Source of the DNA: an uncultured Flavobacterium sp.
Lineage (GTDB): Bacteria; Bacteroidota; Bacteroidia; Flavobacteriales; Flavobacteriaceae
Assembly: GCA_937773775.1 (NCBI GenBank)
Contig: CALJVL010000008.1
Location: 1 to 64,000 of the forward strand
Length of the DNA stretch: 64,000 bases
Direction: 5' to 3'
Positions within the stretch are counted from its first letter, which is position 1. Each line of letters opens with the position of its first letter. Below the pieces are notes generated by a model. That model had not been told where the DNA came from and ran no database searches. It worked only from the letters and a program-made list of their open reading frames with translations. The position numbers and the translations under genes were made by a program. Of the stretch, positions 1-7,733 are shown piece after piece.

Positions 1-2
1 AG

Positions 3-584
3 GGTATCTTAGCAATCGGTGGCGATTTGTCCCCGGAACGTTTGCTGTTAGCCTATAGAAGTGGAATTTTTCCTTGGTTTGAAGAAGGGGAGCCTATTAT
101 TTGGTGGTCGCCCAATCCTCGGATGGTTTTGTTTCTAGACGAATTGATTGTGTCCAAAAGCATGCGAAACATTCTCAACAGAAATAGTTTTAGGGTTACG
201 TTTAATCAAAATTTCAGGGACGTTATTTCAAATTGTCAAAATATTAAGCGCGACGGACAGAATGGAACTTGGATTACTAATGACATGATTGAAGCCTATT
301 GTAAACTTAATGAGTTGGGAATAGCTAAATCCGTTGAGGTTTGGCAAGATGACGAGTTGGTTGGTGGTTTGTATGGAGTTGATTTAGGTCATGTTTTCTG
401 CGGAGAAAGCATGTTTTCCAAAGTTTCAAATACGTCAAAAGTCGCATTTATCTCCTTAGTTAATCATTTGAAAGCAGCCGATTATAAACTTCTTGATTGT
501 CAGGTTTACAATCCCCATTTAGAAAGCTTGGGTTGCAGGGAAATTGAACGGGAGGCTTTCAGGAAGATTTTAAAATTAGAATAG
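3..584 (+). CDS. aat: Leucyl/phenylalanyl-tRNA--protein transferase (5' end outside window)
   Basis: This cytoplasmic enzyme transfers Leu or Phe from charged tRNA to proteins with N-terminal Arg or Lys, marking them for ClpAP degradation (N-end rule). The frame is open to the left edge and already reads GILAIGGDLSPERLL, a conserved N-terminal Aat motif, so the gene begins before base 1. The TTG at 27 lies inside that motif and is not the start. Further Aat signatures are IFPWFEEGEPIIWWSPNPR and GLYGVDLGHVFCGESMFS. The gene converges on tag with only two bases between the stops. Identity is near certain; only the N-terminus is missing. Confidence 0.95.
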   Translation, partial: GILAIGGDLSPERLLLAYRSGIFPWFEEGEPIIWWSPNPRMVLFLDELIVSKSMRNILNRNSFRVTFNQNFRDVISNCQNIKRDGQNGTWITNDMIEAYCKLNELGIAKSVEVWQDDELVGGLYGVDLGHVFCGESMFSKVSNTSKVAFISLVNHLKAADYKLLDCQVYNPHLESLGCREIEREAFRKILKLE

Positions 585-586
585 CT

Positions 587-1144
587 CTATTTTCTCCAAC
601 AATCTGCAACATGGTCATTCACTATTCCCGTCGCCTGCATATGCGCATAGATGACAGTGGATCCTACAAATTTAAAACTGCGTTTTTTTAAGTCTTTGCT
701 GATTTCATCCGAAAGTGGGGTGGTGGCTGGTACTTCTTTCATTGTTTGTGGATGGTTGATTATTGGTGCTCCGTTTGTAAATGCCCAAATGTATTTTGAA
801 AAACTGCCAAACTCTTCCTGTATCATCATAAAAGCCTGCGCGTTGGAAACTGCAGAGCGGACTTTCAATTTGTTCCGAATGATTCCCGCGTCCAATAAAA
901 GGGCTTGGATCTTGTCTTCTGAATATTGGGCTATTTTTTTATAGTCGAAATTATCGAATGCTTTCCTGAAATTTTCCCTTTTATTCAAGATTGTAATCCA
1001 GCTAAGTCCGGCTTGGAATGTTTCCAGAATAAGGAACTCAAACAAAGTGGCATCATCATAAACGGGAGTTCCCCATTCCTGGTCGTGGTATTCTTTGTAT
1101 AAGTTGCTGGACAAGCACCAGTCGCATCTGATAGGATCATCCAT
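587..1144 (-). CDS. tag: DNA-3-methyladenine glycosylase I
   Basis: Tag excises 3-methyladenine from alkylated DNA and starts base excision repair. The 185-residue product has the family's usual length. The zinc ligands known from E. coli Tag can be placed at C7, H20, H178 and C182, each shifted by exactly three residues. Catalytic E41 and base-stacking W49 lie in the segment LETFQAGLSW. The start MDDPIRCDWC fits because the first zinc cysteine follows immediately. The gene converges with aat and stands alone; nothing in the sequence suggests an Ada-type regulator nearby. All key residues are present, so activity is expected. Confidence 0.95.
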   Translation of the reverse strand: MDDPIRCDWCLSSNLYKEYHDQEWGTPVYDDATLFEFLILETFQAGLSWITILNKRENFRKAFDNFDYKKIAQYSEDKIQALLLDAGIIRNKLKVRSAVSNAQAFMMIQEEFGSFSKYIWAFTNGAPIINHPQTMKEVPATTPLSDEISKDLKKRSFKFVGSTVIYAHMQATGIVNDHVADCWRK

Positions 1145-1268
1145 TATGAATTATTTTGTATTTTCAAAGATATTAAAATCAATTAGTATTTCATCAAATA
1201 GTGCTGTTCCTCAAGTTTTTTAATTAAATTTAGCAATAAAAAACACATAAGTGTAAGACTACAATAAC

Positions 1269-3398
1269 ATGAAAAAATTAATTACAGCTTTAATGATCGG
1301 ATCTACAATGTTAAGCATAAACGCGCAGGGAAATCCTGACAACCCGTTGCTCAAAAAATGGATAGGGCCTTATGGTGGCGTACCTGCTTTTAATGAATAT
1401 AATATTTCCCAAATCAAGCCTGCGTTTGACGTTGCCATTAAGGAGCGTTTAAACGAGGTTGATGCAATCGCCAATAATCCTAAGGCGCCTACTTTTGAAA
1501 ATACTATTGCTCAGATGGAACGTGCCGGCAAGGATTTTAAGCGCGTTATGACTGTGTATGGGATTTACTCTTCTAATCTGAACAGTCCTGAATTTGAACC
1601 TATCGAAAGGGAAATGGGTCCGATATTGGCTTCTTTGTCTAGTAAGATTTATCAAAATAAAAAATTATTCGAAAGAATTGAAACCTTGTACAATTCTCCC
1701 GATAAAGAGAAGTTGACCAAAGAGCAACAAAGGTTAATCTGGTTGAACTATACTAATTTTGTCAAGGAAGGAGCAAATTTAGATCCTGAAGCAAAGGAGA
1801 AAGTGGCTAAAATCAATAGCGAATTAGCAAGCTATTTTTCTACGTTCAGTCAGAATTTATTGGCCGAGGAAAACAATGAATATGTGGCTTTAAACAATCA
1901 AGGCGATTTTGACGGTTTGCCAGAAGGCTTGAAGAAAGCTGCGATGGCTCAGGCCAAAGAGAGAAATTTGAATGTACTTGGGGTGATTGGCAATACACGT
2001 TCATTCGTGGAGCCTTTTCTGACTTTTAGCAATAACAGGGAACTAAGGGCCAAAGTTTGGAGTATGTATGTCAAAAGAGGCGATAATGAAAATGAATTTG
2101 ATAATAAAGCAACCCTTATTCAGATATTGCAGCTAAGGGCCAAAAAAGCAAAATTACTCGGTTTCCCTACTTTTGCGCATTGGAATTTGAGCAATAAAAT
2201 GGCTAAAACACCCGGGCGCACGATGGATTTGATGATGTCAGTATGGGAGCCTGCGGTTGCACAAGTTCATAAAGACGTTGCTGCTATGCAAAAAATTGTA
2301 GATGTCGAGGGAGGGAATTTTAAAATTTCGCCTTGGGATTATCGTTATTATTCGGAAAAAGTGCGGAAAGAAAAATATGATCTTGACCAGAATGTGGTGA
2401 AGGAATACCTGCAATTAGAAAACCTTAGGGAAGGTATGTTTTGGGTTGCCGGTGAGCTTTTTGATTTGCAATTCAAAGCGGTTACGAATGTGCCCGCATA
2501 CCATGCTGATGTAAGGGTTTGGGAAGTTTCAAATAAAACGACGGGGGAATTAGTTGGTCTTTGGTATTTTGACCCTTACGCCCGTAAAGGAAAACGTTCT
2601 GGCGCGTGGATGAACGCTTACAGAAGCCAACAAAAGATGGATGGGGACGTTTTGACTATCGTCTCAAATAATAGTAATTTTATTAAAGGAGCAGACAATG
2701 CGCCTGTTTTGATTTCGTGGACTGATGCTACGACATTGTTTCACGAGTTTGGACACGCCCTTCATGGATTGTGTTCAAATGTTACTTATCCGACTCTTTC
2801 TGGTACTGCCGTTGCCAGAGATTATGTGGAATTTCCATCTCAAATTTTAGAGCGTTGGCTCGAAACTCCCGAAGTGTTAAATAGGTTTGCATTACATTAC
2901 AAAACTAACGAGCCAATTCCGATGGCACTAGTGGAACGTATAGAGAAAGCGTCTACTTTTAATGAGGGATTTTCAACAGTAGAAACGATTGCAAGTTCAT
3001 TGATAGATATGAAACTACATTTGGCTGGTGACACCTTAATTGATCCAGCCGTATTTGAGAGTGAAACTTTAAATGAACTTAATATGCCTGAAGAAATTGT
3101 TATGCGACATAGAATTCCGCAATTTGGGCATATTTTTTCAAGCGATGGTTATGCTGCTGGTTATTACAGCTATTTATGGGCTGACGTAATCAGTACGGAT
3201 GCGTATGAGGCTTTTACGGAAGGAAGCGGACCATATGACAAGGAAGTTGCAAAGAGGCTTTACGAAAGCATTTTTAGCGTAGGGAATACTACAGATCAAG
3301 AAGATGCTTACAGAAGTTTCAGAGGACGCGACCCCCAAAGTGACGCCTTGATGAGAGCCAGAGGCTTTGACTCTTTTAAAGCAGATGATAAAAAATGA
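1269..3398 (+). CDS. dcp: Secreted M3-family zinc peptidase (peptidyl-dipeptidase Dcp-like)
   Basis: This is a thimet-oligopeptidase family (M3) metallopeptidase, expected to trim oligopeptides in the periplasm. The 709-residue product starts with a signal peptide (MKKLITALMIGSTMLSINAQ; likely cleavage after NAQ). The zinc site is HEFGH at residues 492-496, with the third ligand E521 in the motif SGTAVARDYVEFPSQ. Length and the SGT..DYVE block match bacterial Dcp rather than PepF/oligopeptidase F. It is a single-gene unit ending in a strong bidirectional terminator shared with tsf. Dipeptidyl specificity is inferred from family resemblance; oligopeptidase A-like activity is the alternative. 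Confidence 0.88.
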   Translation: MKKLITALMIGSTMLSINAQGNPDNPLLKKWIGPYGGVPAFNEYNISQIKPAFDVAIKERLNEVDAIANNPKAPTFENTIAQMERAGKDFKRVMTVYGIYSSNLNSPEFEPIEREMGPILASLSSKIYQNKKLFERIETLYNSPDKEKLTKEQQRLIWLNYTNFVKEGANLDPEAKEKVAKINSELASYFSTFSQNLLAEENNEYVALNNQGDFDGLPEGLKKAAMAQAKERNLNVLGVIGNTRSFVEPFLTFSNNRELRAKVWSMYVKRGDNENEFDNKATLIQILQLRAKKAKLLGFPTFAHWNLSNKMAKTPGRTMDLMMSVWEPAVAQVHKDVAAMQKIVDVEGGNFKISPWDYRYYSEKVRKEKYDLDQNVVKEYLQLENLREGMFWVAGELFDLQFKAVTNVPAYHADVRVWEVSNKTTGELVGLWYFDPYARKGKRSGAWMNAYRSQQKMDGDVLTIVSNNSNFIKGADNAPVLISWTDATTLFHEFGHALHGLCSNVTYPTLSGTAVARDYVEFPSQILERWLETPEVLNRFALHYKTNEPIPMALVERIEKASTFNEGFSTVETIASSLIDMKLHLAGDTLIDPAVFESETLNELNMPEEIVMRHRIPQFGHIFSSDGYAAGYYSYLWADVISTDAYEAFTEGSGPYDKEVAKRLYESIFSVGNTTDQEDAYRSFRGRDPQSDALMRARGFDSFKADDKK

Positions 3399-3420
3399 TA
3401 GAACGGTATTTAGTGTAATA

Positions 3421-3455
3421 AAAAAGAGCGATTTGAATTTCAAATCGCTCTTTTT
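3421..3455. terminator. Bidirectional intrinsic terminator between dcp and tsf
   Basis: There is a perfect 16-bp inverted repeat with a 3-base loop (arms 3421-3436 and 3440-3455). The outer part is A5 on one side and T5 on the other, so the hairpin works on either strand. It lies between the two convergent stop codons. Confidence 0.9.
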
Positions 3456-3478
3456 ATATATAATAAGTTGGATTAGGA

Positions 3479-4303
3479 TTATCCTAAAGCAGCTCTTTTA
3501 AATCCTGTAACGATAAGGTCTTTATCTAAAGATTTTACGTAATTAGCAACACTTAATTTATTGTCTTTAATGTAGTCTTGGTTTACCAATGTATTGTCTT
3601 TAAAGAAACGAGCTAATTTACCTTTAGCGATATTGTCTAACATAGCTTCTGGTTTTCCTTCCTGACGAAGTAAATCTTTAGCGATTTCGATTTCTTTTTC
3701 GATAGTTACTGCATCAACACCTTCTTCGTTTAATGCGATAGGAGACATTGCAGCAGCTTGCATAGCAATATTTCTAGCTACTTCTTCAGCGCCTTCAACA
3801 GCTGCAGAAAGTGAAACTAATGTAGCGATTTTGTTACCAGAGTGAATATAAGAACCGATGAAAGCACCTTCCAATTTTTCGAAAGTATTGATTTGTAATT
3901 TTTCTCCGATTACACCTGTTTGTTCAATTAATTTGTTAGCAACAGTCATTCCGTTGAAATCAGCTGCAAGAAACTCTTCTTTAGTGTTGAATTTCAATGC
4001 TAAATTCGCCATTTCAGTTGCCATTTTCACGAAGCTTTCATTCATTCCTACGAAGTCAGTCTCACAGTTTAATGTGATAGCAACCCCAGCAGTTTTGTCT
4101 GCGTTTACGACAGCAATCGCAGCTCCCTCTGTTGATTCTCTATCAGAACGGTTTGCAGCAACTTTTTGCCCTTTTTTACGTAGGTTTTCGATAGCTAAAT
4201 CAAAATCTCCTTCCGCTTCAACTAGTGCTTTTTTGCAGTCCATCATTCCTGCACCTGTCATTGTTCTTAATTTATTTACGTCTGCAGCAGTTATAGTTGC
4301 CAT
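3479..4303 (-). CDS. tsf: Translation elongation factor Ts
   Basis: EF-Ts is the guanine-nucleotide exchange factor that recycles EF-Tu. The product has 274 residues. The N-terminal UBA-like domain reads VNKLRTMTGAGMMDCKKAL, a canonical EF-Ts block, and the TDFV exchange motif occurs in NCETDFVGMNESF. It is the last gene of the rplM-rpsI-rpsB-tsf cluster, 137 bp downstream of rpsB, the usual bacterial order for rpsB-tsf. No promoter was recognised in the gap, so co-transcription with rpsB is likely. It ends at the shared terminator. Confidence 0.97.
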   Translation of the reverse strand: MATITAADVNKLRTMTGAGMMDCKKALVEAEGDFDLAIENLRKKGQKVAANRSDRESTEGAAIAVVNADKTAGVAITLNCETDFVGMNESFVKMATEMANLALKFNTKEEFLAADFNGMTVANKLIEQTGVIGEKLQINTFEKLEGAFIGSYIHSGNKIATLVSLSAAVEGAEEVARNIAMQAAAMSPIALNEEGVDAVTIEKEIEIAKDLLRQEGKPEAMLDNIAKGKLARFFKDNTLVNQDYIKDNKLSVANYVKSLDKDLIVTGFKRAALG

Positions 4304-4405
4304 ATGTGTTGTTTTTTAAGGTTAAAAGTAAAAATTCCAATTCTTAAATCCCAGACCCCAATTTTATCAAATTATCAACTTACTGTTTCTAATTTTTTTA
4401 TGGAA

Positions 4406-4433
4406 TTTGGAATTTAAAATTTGGAATTTAAAA
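4406..4433. repeat. Tandem 14-bp AT-rich repeat between rpsB and tsf
   Basis: The 14-mer TTTGGAATTTAAAA occurs twice in perfect tandem (4406-4419 and 4420-4433), with further partial copies on both sides. It lies just after the rpsB stop in the rpsB-tsf spacer. No function can be assigned. Confidence 0.7.
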
Positions 4434-4440
4434 ATTTGTT

Positions 4441-5277
4441 TTATTCTTCAGTTGCTGGAGCTGCTGCTTCAGTATCCGGGGCCGCTTTTTCAACTGCTTC
4501 TGGAGCCACTGTTTCAGTTGCTGGAGCTGCTACTTTTTCAGCTGCTTCTGGAGCCGCTTTTTCAGTTGCATCGGCATCTTTGTCAGAAGTTCTATCAGAA
4601 AGTCCTTCAACAATTGCAGCTGTAACTAAAGATAAAATTTTATCGATTGATTTAGAAGCATCATCATTTGATGGAATTACGAACTCTACTTCACGAGGAT
4701 CAGAGTTAGTATCAACCATTGCAAAAACTGGAATGTTTAATTTTTGAGCTTCTTTTATTGCGATGTGTTCAGCTTTGATATCTACTACAAATAATGCAGC
4801 TGGTAATCTTGACATATCAGAAATTGAACCTAAATTTTTCTCTAATTTAGCACGAAGACGATCAACTTGTAAACGCTCTTTCTTAGAAAGGGTCATGAAA
4901 GTACCATCTTTCTTCATTTTATCAATAGTAGACATTTTTTTTACTGCCTTTCTTATTGTAACGAAGTTAGTTAGCATTCCACCAGGCCATCTTTCAGTGA
5001 TGTAAGGCATGTTTGCAGCTTTTGCTTTTTCAGCAACGATGTCTTTTGCTTGTTTTTTGGTAGCAACAAATAATATTTTTCTACCTGACGCTGCAATTTT
5101 TTTCAAAGCTTCATTAGCCTCTTCAATTTTTGCTGCAGTTTTATATAGATTGATAATGTGTATACCATTACGTTCCATATAAATGTAAGGGGCCATGTTT
5201 GGATCCCATTTTCTAGTCATGTGTCCGAAGTGAACACCTGCTTCTAGTAATTCTTTTACTTCTACTTTGTTTGACAT
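4441..5277 (-). CDS. rpsB: 30S ribosomal protein S2 with Ala/Glu/Pro-rich tail
   Basis: S2 joins the 30S subunit late and is needed for S1 binding. Residues 1-230 carry standard S2 blocks such as LEAGVHFGHMTRKWDPNM, ERWPGGMLTNF and PVFAMVDTNSDPREVEFVIPSN. The last roughly 48 residues are a low-complexity tail of imperfect repeats (for example EKAAPEAAEKVAAPATETV), also visible as repeats at the DNA level. The start MSNKVEVKELLEAG is normal for the family. It is preceded by a 170-bp spacer with two inverted repeats and followed by tsf. The core identity is certain; the tail is an acidic extension of unknown role. Confidence 0.97.
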   Translation of the reverse strand: MSNKVEVKELLEAGVHFGHMTRKWDPNMAPYIYMERNGIHIINLYKTAAKIEEANEALKKIAASGRKILFVATKKQAKDIVAEKAKAANMPYITERWPGGMLTNFVTIRKAVKKMSTIDKMKKDGTFMTLSKKERLQVDRLRAKLEKNLGSISDMSRLPAALFVVDIKAEHIAIKEAQKLNIPVFAMVDTNSDPREVEFVIPSNDDASKSIDKILSLVTAAIVEGLSDRTSDKDADATEKAAPEAAEKVAAPATETVAPEAVEKAAPDTEAAAPATEE

Positions 5278-5361
5278 TTTTTGTACTAGTTTACGTTCTG
5301 TTGATTAGCAATGTATGAATGGCGATTTCTCGGCTAAATACATTTAGATGCTAAACTAATT

Positions 5362-5375
5362 CCTACCTCGGTAGG
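5362..5375 (-). promoter_or_regulatory. Inverted repeat in the rpsB leader (possible autoregulatory element)
   Basis: CCTACC and GGTAGG (5362-5367 and 5370-5375) form a short inverted repeat in the AT-rich rpsI-rpsB spacer, about 85-100 nt before the rpsB start. Ribosomal protein operons often carry leader RNA structures bound by their own product. Here that role is inference from position only. Confidence 0.3.
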
Positions 5376-5416
5376 CAACAACAACATTGTTTTAAATTCA
5401 ATAATAAACTCAATAA

Positions 5417-5440
5417 GTCTTGAATAAATGTATTCAAGAC
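5417..5440 (-). terminator. Hairpin just after rpsI (terminator-like or processing site)
   Basis: A perfect 10-bp stem (GTCTTGAATA/TATTCAAGAC) with a 4-base loop lies 9 bases past the rpsI stop. No U-tract follows on the minus strand, so full intrinsic termination is doubtful. RNA processing or partial termination between rpsI and rpsB is equally possible. Confidence 0.45.
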
Positions 5441-5448
5441 AGGCAATA

Positions 5449-5835
5449 TTAACGTTTCGAGAATTGAAATTTCTTACGAGCTTTCTTCTGACCGAATTTC
5501 TTACGTTCAACCATTCTTGGATCTCTTGTCAATAAACCTTCTGGTTTCAAGATTAATCTGTTTTCAGGATTCACTTCACACATAACACGTGCTAATGCCA
5601 TTCTTACAGCTTCTGCTTGTCCAGTTGAACCACCTCCAAAAACGTTTACTTTTACGTCAAAGCTAGTTGCGTTCTCTGTCATAGACATAGGTTGCATAAC
5701 TTTGTACTGTAAAGTAGCTGTTGGGAAGTAAGTTGCGAATTCTTTTTTGTTTACAGTGATTACTCCTGTTCCTTCCGAAACATAAACACGTGCAACAGCG
5801 GTTTTTCTTCTACCGATTTTGTGAATAACTCCCAT
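5449..5835 (-). CDS. rpsI: 30S ribosomal protein S9
   Basis: S9 is a 30S head protein whose C-terminal tail reaches the P-site tRNA. The 128-residue product starts MGVIHKIGRRKTAVARVY and ends in the basic tail KKARKKFQFSKR, with the terminal SKR typical of S9. The start codon overlaps the rplM stop by one base (TAATG on the minus strand), so translation is probably coupled to L13, in the conserved rplM-rpsI order. Nothing unusual was seen. Confidence 0.97.
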   Translation of the reverse strand: MGVIHKIGRRKTAVARVYVSEGTGVITVNKKEFATYFPTATLQYKVMQPMSMTENATSFDVKVNVFGGGSTGQAEAVRMALARVMCEVNPENRLILKPEGLLTRDPRMVERKKFGQKKARKKFQFSKR

Positions 5836-6290
5836 TACTTAAGATCGTTAAGGTTAACTGTTCTTGGTTTTTGCGCAGCTTGTTTGTGCTCTGAACCAAC
5901 AACAACATTTAAATTTCTGAAAAGTTCAGCACCAATTTTATTTTTTGGTAGCATTCCTTTTACTGCTTTTTCTACTAATAATGCAGGGTTTTTTGATTGC
6001 AATACTTTAGCAGTTAAAGTTCTTTGTCCTCCTGGGTAACCTGTGTGACGCATGTAGATTTTTTCGTCCATTTTGTTACCTGTAAGGTTGATTTTTTCTG
6101 AGTTGATAACAATTACGTTATCCCCACAGTCAACGTGCGGTGTGTAACTTGGCTTGTACTTACCTCTAAGGATCATTGCGACCTTTGATGCAAGACGACC
6201 TAAGTTATGCCCATCAGCATCTACAACAATCCACTCCTTTGTAACGGTGGCTTTGCTTGCTGATTGTGTCTTGTAGCTTAATGCGTCCAT
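5835..6290 (-). CDS. rplM: 50S ribosomal protein L13
   Basis: L13 is an early assembly protein of the 50S subunit. The 151-residue product contains the L13 blocks WIVVDADGHNLGRLASKVA, RGKYKPSYTPHVDCGDNV and MRHTGYPGGQR. The N-terminal stretch before KEWIVVDA is about 18 residues long, the form I associate with Bacteroidota. It is the first gene of the rplM-rpsI-rpsB-tsf cluster, with a clear Bacteroidota-type promoter directly upstream and a one-base overlap with rpsI. Confidence 0.97.
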   Translation of the reverse strand: MDALSYKTQSASKATVTKEWIVVDADGHNLGRLASKVAMILRGKYKPSYTPHVDCGDNVIVINSEKINLTGNKMDEKIYMRHTGYPGGQRTLTAKVLQSKNPALLVEKAVKGMLPKNKIGAELFRNLNVVVGSEHKQAAQKPRTVNLNDLK

Positions 6291-6638
6291 AATATTATTT
6301 TAATTAAACATTCCATCCCCATTAAAGGGGATGCAAAAGTACAATTATTTATTTTAAATTCAAATACCTGCAAAAGAATAATTTTGAGTTGTTGGGCCAC
6401 TGATTATCAATTGTCTATTTAGAATAAGCTGTGTTGCTCCTCTTTTAGAATTATAGCTTAAGCTTACTTTTTATTTTTATATTACTTTCGTCTTCAAATA
6501 TAAAATTTTATCTTGCATGCCAATAGTACTAGGCGTAAAGTGGGAATTCCTGTTTTTTGACACCAGGAGCATTTTTTGCTTGGGAGGTAAAGTCAGTGGT
6601 TCTCTTAAATTACTAATAAAGTCAATACATACTTACTT
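6291..6638. other. Gene-free divergent region between rplM and a LacI gene
   Basis: This 348-bp AT-rich spacer holds the rplM promoter and the 7-bp palindrome at 6314-6333. No tRNA, ORF or clear promoter for the rightward LacI gene was recognised in 6380-6638. Confidence 0.6.
6334..6364 (-). promoter_or_regulatory. Promoter of the rplM-rpsI cluster
   Basis: Read on the minus strand, TTTG (6361-6364), a 19-bp spacer and TACTTTTG (6334-6341) exactly fit the Bacteroidota consensus TTG/TTTG-N17-23-TAnnTTTG. The predicted transcription start falls about 5-7 bases further on, inside the palindrome CATCCCC-N6-GGGGATG (6314-6333). That palindrome could act as an operator or as a 5'-end hairpin. Confidence 0.75.
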
Positions 6639-7664
6639 ATGAAAGTTAAAGCAACTCTTAAACAAATTGCAAAAGAACTTAATGTTTCTGTTTCTACAGT
6701 TTCAAAAGCACTTAATGATAGTCCTGAAATTAGTGAACAAACAAAAATAAGAATAAAGGAATATGCAAAGTTAAAAAACTATAAACCAAACGTCATCGGT
6801 TTGAATCTTAAAAATAGAAAGACAAAAACTATAGGCGTTATAATTCCGAATATTCTGAATTCTTTTTTTGCTAAAGTATTTAGTGGTATAGAAAAAGTGG
6901 CTGATGAAAAGGGATATAATGTTATTATGTGTATCTCTAATGAGTCATTGGATAAAGAAGCGCATACTCTTGAAATGTTAAGCAACGGTACTATTGACGG
7001 ATTTGTTTTATCAGTTTCTGAGGAAGCTCAAAAACTTAATGATTACAGTCATTTTGCCTCGATTATTAATGATGGTACTCCTATAGTAATGTTTGACAGA
7101 ATTGCGGAAAGGATAGACTGTGACAAAGTGGTTGTGGATGATTTTAATTCAGCTGTAAATGCAACGCAACGATTAATTGATTTAGGTTGCAAAAACATTG
7201 CCTTGTTTTCTTCGGTTGATAATTTAAGTGTGGGAAAACTGAGAGCAGAGGGTTATTTGAAAGCATTGAAAGATAATAATATTGCTATTAATAAGAATAT
7301 AATTCTTCGTACAGATTCAGAAGATGATTTAAATTTTAGAGTTCAAGAACTTTCTGAAACCTGTGCCATTGATGCAATATTCGCTTTGGAAGAAAGTGAT
7401 TCTGTGGCTGCATTGAAGTACGGTCTTAAAAGAGGAAATAAAATTCCAGAAGAGCTTTCTATTATCGGTTTTGCCGATGGAATATTGGCTTCCAGAAGAT
7501 TGTCTCCAAGCTTGACGACGGTGAGCCAGCACGGCGTTGAAATAGGTGAAGTGGCCGCCAAATTGCTTATCGACAGACTGGAGTCGGAGGAAGAAAACAA
7601 ACCATATGAAACGGTTGTCATCAAAACCAAGTTGAAGGAAAGAGAATCGACCAGAAAAATATAA
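6639..7664 (+). CDS. LacI-family transcriptional regulator (solitary)
   Basis: This is a DNA-binding regulator of 341 residues. The N-terminal helix-turn-helix is TLKQIAKELNVSVSTVSKAL (about residues 5-24), followed by the hinge helix. A periplasmic-binding-protein-like effector domain fills residues 64-330 (TIGVIIPNILNSFFAKVFSG, VVDDFNSAVNATQRLI, LSIIGFADG). It stands alone, with polA convergent and ribosomal genes divergent, so its target is not given by context. It is a more distant relative of the two LacI genes at 37617 and 38944. Its hinge (GLNLKNRKTKTIGV) differs from theirs (FAVNLRTRxSKTIGL), so a different operator is likely. Confidence 0.9.
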   Translation: MKVKATLKQIAKELNVSVSTVSKALNDSPEISEQTKIRIKEYAKLKNYKPNVIGLNLKNRKTKTIGVIIPNILNSFFAKVFSGIEKVADEKGYNVIMCISNESLDKEAHTLEMLSNGTIDGFVLSVSEEAQKLNDYSHFASIINDGTPIVMFDRIAERIDCDKVVVDDFNSAVNATQRLIDLGCKNIALFSSVDNLSVGKLRAEGYLKALKDNNIAINKNIILRTDSEDDLNFRVQELSETCAIDAIFALEESDSVAALKYGLKRGNKIPEELSIIGFADGILASRRLSPSLTTVSQHGVEIGEVAAKLLIDRLESEEENKPYETVVIKTKLKERESTRKI

Positions 7665-7684
7665 TAATAAATAAAATTTCGATA

Positions 7685-7721
7685 AAAGGCCCACTCTTTA
7701 CTTAATTGGAGTGGGCTTTTT
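7685..7721. terminator. Intrinsic terminator between LacI gene and polA
   Basis: GCCCACTC (7689-7696) and GAGTGGGC (7709-7716) form an 8-bp GC-rich stem, followed by TTTTT on the plus strand and preceded by an A-run (U-run on minus). It can terminate both convergent genes. Confidence 0.85.
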
Positions 7722-7733
7722 CGTTTAGAGGGT

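Noticed and set aside
651..944. ORF of 97 codons on the plus strand inside tag
   Set aside because: It is antisense to a complete tag gene with all zinc and catalytic residues and shows no protein features of its own.
4407..4747. Two plus-strand ORFs rich in Leu/Gln or Ala/Ser opposite the rpsB tail
   Set aside because: They are shadows of the low-complexity rpsB C-terminal coding repeat, not independent genes.
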